Source: DASVBJ01 sp036375895 (GTDB lineage Bacteria > Actinomycetota > Actinomycetes > JACCUZ01). Taken from it: DNA of 6,880 nucleotides. Location: contig DASVBJ010000189.1 in assembly GCA_036375895.1 (NCBI GenBank), positions 1 through 6,880 on the forward strand, written 5' to 3'. Positions 1 to 4,153 of this stretch are shown piece by piece (positions within the stretch are counted from its first letter, which is position 1; each line of letters opens with the position of its first letter). The translations under genes were made by a program, and so were the position numbers. The notes beneath the pieces were generated by a model, which ran no database searches, was not told the origin of the DNA, and saw only the letters and a list, made by a program, of their open reading frames with translations.

Positions 1-537
1 CGACACGTCGAAGGTGCCGCCCCCGAGGTCGAAGACCAGGATGGTCTGGTCGTGCTCGCCCTTGTCCAGGCCGTACGCCAGGGCGGCGGCCGTGGGCTCG
101 TTGACGATGCGCAGCACGTTGAGGCCCGCGATCTCGCCGGCCTCCTTGGTGGCCTGGCGCTGGGCGTCCTCGAAGTACGCCGGGACGGTGATGACCGCGT
201 CGGTGATGCTCTCCCCGAGGTAGGCCTCGGCGTCGCGCTTGAGCTTCATCAGCACCCGCGCGGAGATCTCCTGCGCGGTGTACTTCTTGTCGTCGACCTC
301 GATCGACCAGTCGGTGCCCATGTGCCGCTTGACCGACCGGATGGTCCGGTCGACGTTCGTGACCGCCTGGCGCTTCGCGACCTCGCCGACGAGCACCTCT
401 CCGTTCTTGGCGAAGGCCACGACGGACGGCGTGGTCCGCGAGCCCTCGGCGTTGGCGATGACGGTGGGCTCGCCGCCCTCCAGGACCGAGACGACGGAGT
501 TGGTCGTCCCGAGGTCGATACCGACCGCACGTGCCAT
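1..537 (-). CDS. dnaK: Molecular chaperone DnaK (Hsp70), N-terminal part, cut by the window edge
   Basis: DnaK is the cytoplasmic Hsp70 that binds and releases unfolded polypeptides in an ATP-driven cycle with DnaJ and GrpE. The window holds 179 codons, all within the nucleotide-binding domain; about 440 more are expected beyond the left edge, since the family is usually about 610-640 residues. Visible motifs are the phosphate-1 loop GIDLGTTNS (residues 6-14), TPSVVAF (36-42), VTVPAYF-like VITVPAYF (115-122), NEPTAAALAYG (146-156) and the phosphate-2 loop FDLGGGTFD (169-177). The segment between residues 75 and 90 is short, as in Gram-positive and actinobacterial DnaK, which lack the proteobacterial insert. 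The ATG is fixed by the start of the conserved sequence (MARAVGIDLG) and by a ribosome binding site 9 nt upstream. Known in actinobacteria: dnaK heads a dnaK-grpE-dnaJ-hspR operon repressed by HspR. The operator signals upstream fit this; the partner genes would lie outside the window. Identification is essentially certain. Confidence 0.98.
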   Translation of the reverse strand, partial: MARAVGIDLGTTNSVVSVLEGGEPTVIANAEGSRTTPSVVAFAKNGEVLVGEVAKRQAVTNVDRTIRSVKRHMGTDWSIEVDDKKYTAQEISARVLMKLKRDAEAYLGESITDAVITVPAYFEDAQRQATKEAGEIAGLNVLRIVNEPTAAALAYGLDKGEHDQTILVFDLGGGTFDVS

Positions 538-546
538 GGTGGTTGT

Positions 547-552
547 TCCTCC
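547..552 (-). promoter_or_regulatory. Ribosome binding site of dnaK
   Basis: On the minus strand this reads GGAGGA, a strong Shine-Dalgarno match, with 9 nt to the dnaK ATG. It supports the chosen start. Confidence 0.8.
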
Positions 553-563
553 GGATGAGCAGG

Positions 564-584
564 GTTGAGTCTGAGTGGCTCAAG
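564..584 (-). promoter_or_regulatory. HAIR operator 1 (HspR binding site), over the dnaK -10 and start region
   Basis: The minus strand reads CTTGAGC, 7 nt, ACTCAAC. The established HspR-associated inverted repeat is CTTGAGT-N7-ACTCAAG, so 12 of 14 arm positions match with the exact 7-nt spacer. Its left end overlaps the last bases of the proposed -10 hexamer and it covers the expected transcription start. Bound HspR would therefore block RNA polymerase, and release on heat shock would derepress dnaK. HspR itself is not in the window; its presence in the genome is inferred. Confidence 0.85.
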
Positions 585-611
585 TGTCGGCAGCATCGTC
601 GATCCTGTCAA
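583..611 (-). promoter_or_regulatory. dnaK promoter (-35/-10)
   Basis: On the minus strand a perfect -35 TTGACA (606-611) is followed after 17 bp by GACACT (583-588) as the -10. The -35 and spacer are ideal for the main vegetative sigma factor; the -10 is imperfect (A2, A4 and T6 agree with TATAAT). The expected start lies near 575-577, giving a leader of about 40 nt before the ATG. The promoter sits exactly between two HAIR operators, which strengthens the assignment. Confidence 0.7.
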
Positions 612-615
612 GAAA

Positions 616-636
616 CCTGAGTCCAGTCGGCTCAAC
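616..636 (-). promoter_or_regulatory. HAIR operator 2, just upstream of the dnaK -35
   Basis: The plus strand reads CCTGAGT, 7 nt, GCTCAAC, which is 11 of 14 matches to the HAIR arms with the exact 7-nt spacer. On the minus strand it ends 4 bp before the -35 box. Its centre is 52 bp from that of HAIR 1, about five helical turns, so two HspR molecules would sit on roughly the same face of the DNA on either side of the promoter. It is weaker than operator 1, but position and spacing make chance unlikely. Confidence 0.72.
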
Positions 637-665
637 TTTGCCCACCGCTGCGCTGTTCCCGCCCG

Positions 666-685
666 GCCGCCAGAAATCTGGCGGC
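666..685. promoter_or_regulatory. Perfect 9+9 bp palindrome, candidate repressor operator
   Basis: The arms GCCGCCAGA and TCTGGCGGC are perfect inverted copies around a 2-nt AA centre. It lies in the dnaK/acyl-CoA ligase divergent gap, 29 bp beyond HAIR 2 and about 150 bp before the ligase ATG. It does not resemble HAIR or CIRCE. The length and symmetry suit a dimeric repressor such as a TetR-family protein, and a regulator of the ligase is the natural guess. No U-run follows it on either strand, so a terminator is unlikely. The binding protein is unknown. Confidence 0.5.
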
Positions 686-759
686 TCGCTGTGCCGCCAT
701 GCCGCCCGCGTCGGCGTTTCCAGGGATCTGTGCGCGAGCCGCCGTCGCGGCGGACACTC

Positions 760-820
760 GGCATGGAGGGGCATGGAGGGGCACGGAGCGGCATTCAGCG
801 GCATTGACCGGCATGAAGCG
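760..820. repeat. Six tandem 10-bp repeats upstream of the acyl-CoA ligase
   Basis: From 761 the sequence runs in steps of 10: GCATGGAGGG, GCATGGAGGG, GCACGGAGCG, GCATTCAGCG, GCATTGACCG, GCATGAAGCG. The first two copies are identical and the others keep GCA at the front and mostly GCG/GGG at the end. The array stops at 820, 14 bp before the ligase ATG, and the ribosome binding site falls in the next 10-bp step. A 10-bp period shifts reading frame in every copy, so it is not a protein repeat. I cannot tell whether it is a helically phased binding array, a leader RNA element or a neutral expansion. Confidence 0.8.
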
Positions 821-823
821 ACA

Positions 824-830
824 GGGGAGG
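824..830 (+). promoter_or_regulatory. Ribosome binding site of the acyl-CoA ligase
   Basis: GGGGAGG with 4 nt to the ATG at 835. The spacing is short, but the match is strong and no better start lies nearby. I could not recognise a convincing -35/-10 for this gene in 640-830. Confidence 0.6.
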
Positions 831-834
831 ACGG

Positions 835-2586
835 ATGGCAACGGACGACGCGGGCAGACCGGCGGCGGGCACGGACCCCGGCCCGCTCGGCAGTCGCCCC
901 TGGCTGGCGAGCTATGCGCCCGGAGTCCCCGCTGACGTCAAGGTCCCGGCCGAGTCGCTGCCCGAGATGCTGGCGGCGAGTGCCCGGCGCTACGCCGGCC
1001 GGGTCGCGCTCGACTTCTTCGGCGCCGAGACGACGTACGCCGAGCTGGCCGACGAGGTGGGCCGGGCCGCCGAGTCGTTGCGGGCCCTGGGCGTGCGAGC
1101 CGGGGACCGGGTGGCGCTGGTGCTGCCCAACTGCCCACAGCACGTGGTGGCCTTCTACGCCACGCTGCGCCTGGGCGCCGTGGTCGTCGAGCACAACCCG
1201 CTCTACACGGAGAGCGAGCTCGAGCACCAGCTGGCCGACTGCGCGGCGACGGTCGCCGTCTGCTGGGACAAGACGGCACCCGTGATCGACGGCATGCGCG
1301 GCCGCACCAGCCTGAGGACGGTCCTCGCGGTCGACCTCACCAGCGCGCTGCCCTGGCGGATGCGACTCGCGTTGCTCCTGCCGGTGGCCAGGGCCCGGGC
1401 GGCGCGCGCCGCGATGACCGGTCCCCTGCCGCACGGCGTCCTGCGCTGGGAGCGTGTCGCGTCGTCGACCGGCCCGCTCGCCGAGGGGCACCCGCTGCCG
1501 CAGCCGGAGGACATCGCGCTGCTGCAGTACACCGGCGGGACGACGGGGACGCCGAAGGGAGCGATCCTCACCCACCGGAACCTGCGCGCGAACGCAGCAC
1601 AGGGCCGAGCCTGGATCCCCGGCCTCGAGGAGGGCGAGGAGACGGTGTACGCGGTGCTGCCGCTGTTTCACGCGTACGGCCTGACGCTCTGCCTGACCTT
1701 CTCGTTGAGCGTGGGGGCGACCCTGGTGCTGCTGCCGCGCTTCGACCTGGACCAGATGCTGGCCGCGATCCGGCGCCGCCCGCCGACGTTCCTTCCCGGG
1801 GTGCCGCCGATCTACGAGCGGGTGGCCATGGCGGCCCGCGAGCGCGGAGTCGACCTCACCTCGATCCGCTACGCGATCTCCGGGGCCATGGCGCTGCCGC
1901 CTGCCGTGGTCGAGACGTGGGAGGCCGTCACCGGCGGTCTGCTCGTCGAGGGCTACGGGATGACCGAGACCTCACCCGTGGCACTCGGCAACCCGATCGC
2001 GCCGTCCCGCCGGCCGGGAACGGTCGGCGTCCCCTTCCCGTCCACCGGGATCCGCATCGTCGACGCCGACGACCCGTCGGAGGACCTGCCGATCGGCGCG
2101 GAGGGCGAGCTGCTCATCCGCGGTCCCCAGGTCTTCGCCGGGTACTGGAACCGGCCGGAGGAGACCGCTGCCGTGCTGCTCCCCGGCGGCTGGCTGCGCA
2201 CGGGCGACATCGCGGTCGCGGACAACGACGGCTTCGTCCGGATCGTCGACCGGATCAAGGAGCTGATCATCACCGGTGGCTTCAACGTCTACCCGTCCGA
2301 GGTCGAGGGCGTCCTGCTGGAGCTCCCCGAGGTCGAGGACGTCGCCGTGGTCGGCGTCCCGGCGGGCGGCGATGCCGGCGAGGAGGTCGTCGTCGCCGTC
2401 GTCCCCGCCGCCGGCGCGACGGTGGATCCGGAGCGGGTGCGCGCGTTTGCGCGCGAGCGGCTGGCGGCCTACAAGGTGCCCCGTCGCGTGGTGATCGTGA
2501 AGGAGCTGCCGCGCTCCCAGATCGGCAAGGTGCTCCGCCGCCGCGTCCGAGACCGGATCGCGGCCGGCGAGCAGGGCGCCGGATGA
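835..2586 (+). CDS. Long-chain acyl-CoA ligase (FadD-like, AMP-binding superfamily)
   Basis: This enzyme activates a carboxylic acid, most likely a fatty acid, with ATP to an acyl-adenylate and then to acyl-CoA, feeding beta-oxidation or lipid synthesis in the cytoplasm. Its 583 residues are usual for the family. Diagnostic ANL motifs occur in order: the phosphate-binding loop YTGGTTGTPK (232-241), LPLFHAYG (275-282), YGMTETSP (374-381), GWLRTGDIA (452-460), the hinge and fatty-acyl-CoA signature DRIKELIITGGFNVYPSEVE (472-491), and PRSQIGKVLRRR with the C-terminal catalytic lysine K565. All key residues are present, so the enzyme should be active. There is no signal peptide or clear membrane segment. 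Chain length cannot be read from sequence, so medium-chain or aryl acids are possible. It is divergent from dnaK, with about 300 bp between them containing a palindrome and a decamer array. A DUF4235 gene follows after 71 bp, perhaps co-transcribed; no terminator is evident between them. Confidence 0.93.
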   Translation: MATDDAGRPAAGTDPGPLGSRPWLASYAPGVPADVKVPAESLPEMLAASARRYAGRVALDFFGAETTYAELADEVGRAAESLRALGVRAGDRVALVLPNCPQHVVAFYATLRLGAVVVEHNPLYTESELEHQLADCAATVAVCWDKTAPVIDGMRGRTSLRTVLAVDLTSALPWRMRLALLLPVARARAARAAMTGPLPHGVLRWERVASSTGPLAEGHPLPQPEDIALLQYTGGTTGTPKGAILTHRNLRANAAQGRAWIPGLEEGEETVYAVLPLFHAYGLTLCLTFSLSVGATLVLLPRFDLDQMLAAIRRRPPTFLPGVPPIYERVAMAARERGVDLTSIRYAISGAMALPPAVVETWEAVTGGLLVEGYGMTETSPVALGNPIAPSRRPGTVGVPFPSTGIRIVDADDPSEDLPIGAEGELLIRGPQVFAGYWNRPEETAAVLLPGGWLRTGDIAVADNDGFVRIVDRIKELIITGGFNVYPSEVEGVLLELPEVEDVAVVGVPAGGDAGEEVVVAVVPAAGATVDPERVRAFARERLAAYKVPRRVVIVKELPRSQIGKVLRRRVRDRIAAGEQGAG

Positions 2587-2657
2587 CGGTGGTTGGTCCG
2601 TCCTCGCCCGGGCATGGGTTGTGACAGGCAACGCCAGACGTCGGGAGAGGAGCACGC

Positions 2658-2948
2658 ATGGCCGGCAAGGGTGGGTCCATCACGTGGAAGGTCTTCGGCG
2701 GGCTCTCCGCGGTCTTCGCGGGCATCGCGGCGCGGAAGCTGCTCGTCACGACCGTCACGAAGACCACCGGCAAGACCCCGCCGGCGAACCCCGAGGCACC
2801 GGACACCTCCTGGCAGGAGGCGGTCGCCTGGGCGCTGCTGAGCGGCGCGGCGATCGGGGTGGCCCGGATGCTGGCCACCCGCAAGGCGGCGGGCTACTAC
2901 CGCCGGTCGACCGGTCACCTGCCGCCCGGCATGGAGGAGGTCACCTGA
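2658..2948 (+). CDS. DUF4235 small membrane protein
   Basis: A 96-residue protein of unknown function that matches what I know of the actinobacterial DUF4235 family. A hydrophobic N-terminal segment (about residues 10-30, with WKVFGGLSAVFAGIAARK) is followed by TTGKTPPANPEAP (36-48), then W52-Q-E and a second hydrophobic stretch AVAWALLSGAAIGVARMLA (about 55-73), and a basic tail with YYRRSTGHLPP. Two membrane-associated helices around a proline-rich linker are expected. Start: ATG preceded by AGAGGAG with a 5-nt gap. It lies 71 bp after the acyl-CoA ligase on the same strand with no visible terminator, so co-transcription is possible. Family assignment is from remembered pattern (PPANPE, then SWQEAVAWA and an Arg/Lys-rich end); the role is unknown. 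Confidence 0.85.
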   Translation: MAGKGGSITWKVFGGLSAVFAGIAARKLLVTTVTKTTGKTPPANPEAPDTSWQEAVAWALLSGAAIGVARMLATRKAAGYYRRSTGHLPPGMEEVT

Positions 2949-2983
2949 CCGTCGCGGCCGGCCCAGCGGGGGGTCGACTGACG

Positions 2984-2989
2984 TACGCT
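2984..2989 (+). promoter_or_regulatory. Candidate -10 box for a leaderless transcript
   Basis: TACGCT fits the actinobacterial TANNNT -10 pattern and ends 6 nt before the ATG at 2996. That is the distance expected if transcription starts at the A of the ATG. No ribosome binding site precedes this ATG, which fits leaderless expression. I could not identify a good -35. Confidence 0.45.
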
Positions 2990-2995
2990 CGACGC

Positions 2996-3139
2996 ATGCT
3001 TCCCACCCTGCGGGACAGCCGCGGCAAACCGGCCGCAGGCATGCGGCTGCTCGCCGGGCTGGTGGCCCTGGGCCTGCTGATGCTGGCCGCCCCCGCGCTC
3101 GTGCCGGTGCTCCGCTGGGCCGCGGGGCTGGTCTTCTAG
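2996..3139 (+). CDS. Small single-pass membrane protein, hypothetical
   Basis: A predicted 47-residue protein, not recognised as a known family. It begins with a short polar, basic head (MLPTLRDSRGKPAAGMR), then a strongly hydrophobic stretch of about 22 residues (about 17-38, rich in Leu, Ala and Val) and a short tail with R40 and W41. Support for coding: nearly all codons end in G or C, as in the neighbours, and a TANNNT -10 is placed for leaderless translation at this ATG. The reading frame is open well upstream, but that part overlaps the DUF4235 gene out of frame, so the ATG at 2996 is the sensible start. It begins 47 bp after DUF4235 and ends 19 bp before the stop of the convergent esterase gene. 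It could be a spurious ORF, and length alone proves little. Confidence 0.5.
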   Translation: MLPTLRDSRGKPAAGMRLLAGLVALGLLMLAAPALVPVLRWAAGLVF

Positions 3140-3173
3140 CTCACCAGCCGAAGCCAGCTCACCAGCCGAAGCC
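3138..3173. repeat. Exact 18-bp tandem duplication across two convergent gene ends
   Basis: AGCTCACCAGCCGAAGCC occurs twice with no gap (3138-3155 and 3156-3173), and the flanking bases break the repeat on both sides. On the minus strand the unit encodes the last four residues GFGW plus the stop of the SGNH hydrolase, so the gene's end is copied immediately after itself. The outer copy also supplies the AG of the TAG stop of the convergent small gene. The unit is divisible by 3 and both stops are intact. It looks like replication slippage. Confidence 0.9.
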
Positions 3174-4001
3174 GGCGTCCCACGTCACGCGAGCCAGCGC
3201 GGCCTGCCCCGACGTGTTCGGGTGGAAGTAGTCCCACGTGCTGACCTGGCTGAACACGAACGGGTAGTCGAACACCGCGTTGGCGTCGAACCGGCAGTTG
3301 GGGCCGTAGGCCGCGCAGGCGTTCGCGAGCGCCGTGTTGTAGTCGATCACCCGCTGGCGCACCCGGTCCCTCCGGGCTGCGTCCGTGCTCGATGTCGAGG
3401 TCGGGTTCTTGAGCATCGACTGGCAGATGCCGTACGTCGACCACGCCGTGCGCGCCGCCCAGCTGTCCTTGCCGATGTACCAGAGCCGCTTGATGTCGGG
3501 GATCGACACGACCAGCACCGAGGCCGTGGGGCGGCCCGCCTTCAGCGCGTCGAGCCCCGACTGGAGGCTGGACGTGAAGGACGAGACCGACGTCATCGTC
3601 GACTCGCTGCTCGTGCAGGCGTCGTTGGCGCCCAGCAGGATCGTGACGTAGTCGGCCCGCTGGCTGACGGCGTACGAGACCTGGGTGGACAGGGCCGACA
3701 TCTTCGCGCCGGTCTTGGCGTCGTTGTAGTTGTAGCCACCGAGCGCCGGGTTCCTGGCGAGCAGGCGCAGGTAGTGACTGTTGACCGAGGAGTACGACCC
3801 GGTGCTCCAGGACCGGCTGGGGCAGTCGACGTACCAGCCGCAGGCGTTGTAGCCGCGGGTGATCGAGTCGCCCAGCGAGGCCATCCGGTTCGGCAACGGC
3901 GGCGGCGCCGCAGCGGCCGGTGTGGCCGGGCCGACGAGCAGCGCTGCGAGGAGCGCGGCGAGGAGAAGAGCGGCGAGCCGACGGGCTGGCGAGCGGCGCA
4001 T
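3159..4001 (-). CDS. Secreted SGNH/GDSL-family esterase or lipase
   Basis: A predicted exported hydrolase acting on ester bonds of lipids or acylated carbohydrates outside the cell. Residues 1-32 form a classic signal peptide: RR-rich head, a long Ala/Leu core and an AAAA-A cleavage region near residue 32. The mature part carries the SGNH blocks: SLGDSITRGYN with nucleophile S46 (block I), G98 in the block II region, LLGAND with G124 and N126 (block III), and DYFHPN with D257 and H260 (block V) completing the Ser-Asp-His triad. Six cysteines (54, 60, 129, 193, 229, 236) could form three disulfides, as in secreted actinomycete SGNH lipases and esterases. At 280 residues the length is normal. 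The ATG is preceded by a G-run (4008-4013 complement) as a weak ribosome binding site. It is divergent from the Fe-S oxidoreductase and convergent with the small gene; its final codons are duplicated downstream. The substrate cannot be assigned. Confidence 0.92.
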   Translation of the reverse strand: MRRSPARRLAALLLAALLAALLVGPATPAAAAPPPLPNRMASLGDSITRGYNACGWYVDCPSRSWSTGSYSSVNSHYLRLLARNPALGGYNYNDAKTGAKMSALSTQVSYAVSQRADYVTILLGANDACTSSESTMTSVSSFTSSLQSGLDALKAGRPTASVLVVSIPDIKRLWYIGKDSWAARTAWSTYGICQSMLKNPTSTSSTDAARRDRVRQRVIDYNTALANACAAYGPNCRFDANAVFDYPFVFSQVSTWDYFHPNTSGQAALARVTWDAGFGW

Positions 4002-4025
4002 GGAAAACCCCCCGATGATCAGCGT

Positions 4026-4035
4026 GTGAGCTCAC
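4026..4035. promoter_or_regulatory. 10-bp perfect palindrome over the SGNH hydrolase -10/start region
   Basis: GTGAGCTCAC is a perfect palindrome that overlaps the downstream end of the proposed SGNH -10 and the expected transcription start, where a repressor would act. It lacks the TGTGA-N6-TCACA spacing of Crp/GlxR sites. It is short, and chance occurrence is possible. Confidence 0.3.
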
Positions 4036-4062
4036 CGTAGGCTCGCGTCCGAGCGCCAACAA
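4034..4062 (-). promoter_or_regulatory. Candidate promoter of the SGNH hydrolase
   Basis: On the minus strand TTGTTG (4057-4062) is followed after exactly 17 bp by TACGGT (4034-4039), matching the TTGNNN and TANNNT patterns. Transcription would start near 4026-4028, leaving a leader of about 25 nt before the ATG at 4001. Confidence 0.55.
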
Positions 4063-4084
4063 GAGGCCGATATGCCCGGCTAAG

Positions 4085-4098
4085 TTACCGGCGAGTAT
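4085..4098. promoter_or_regulatory. TAC-N6-GTA operator-like site in the SGNH/etfD divergent region
   Basis: The sequence TTACCGGCGAGTAT contains a symmetric TAC..GC..GTA core (4086-4097, 8 of 12 positions paired). Its outline resembles TTAC-N6-GTAA-type sites that I recall for TetR-family regulators of fatty-acid oxidation in actinobacteria (FdmR is one such repressor); I cannot verify that match here. It lies 56 bp before the etfD start and 23 bp upstream of the SGNH -35, so one repressor could affect both genes. It also overlaps a possible plus-strand -10, TATGGT (4096-4101). Confidence 0.45.
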
Positions 4099-4119
4099 GG
4101 TTTCGCTGACGCCTACGCT
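4096..4119 (+). promoter_or_regulatory. Candidate -10 boxes for the Fe-S oxidoreductase gene
   Basis: Two TANNNT hexamers lie upstream of the gene: TATGGT at 4096-4101 and TACGCT at 4114-4119. Neither has a convincing -35 at 16-18 bp, so I cannot choose between them. The first overlaps the TAC-N6-GTA site. Confidence 0.3.
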
Positions 4120-4143
4120 GACCCCGGCATCCTGACCCCTCGC

Positions 4144-4149
4144 AGGAGG
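4144..4149 (+). promoter_or_regulatory. Ribosome binding site of the Fe-S oxidoreductase gene
   Basis: A perfect AGGAGG lies 4 nt before the GTG at 4154. It decides the start, because the gene opens with GTG rather than ATG. Confidence 0.8.
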
Positions 4150-4153
4150 ATCC

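Noticed and set aside
580..1671. An open frame of 363 codons on the minus strand across the ligase 5' half and the dnaK/ligase gap.
   Set aside because: It runs through the decamer array and the HAIR region, has low-complexity composition, and opposes a gene with complete ANL motifs.
2438..2453. GCGCGC-GTTT-GCGCGC-like hairpin inside the acyl-CoA ligase gene.
   Set aside because: It encodes ordinary VRAFARE sequence in frame and is expected from GC-rich alternating codons; no U-run follows.
2587..2657. Possible promoter or terminator between the ligase and DUF4235.
   Set aside because: Only a CCCGGG palindrome and a weak GTTG/CAAC pair are present; no spaced -35/-10 pair or terminator hairpin.
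3222..4040. An open frame of 272 codons on the plus strand, antisense to the SGNH hydrolase.
   Set aside because: Composition is Arg/Val/Gly/Ala-rich with no motif, while the opposite strand encodes a signal peptide and all SGNH blocks.
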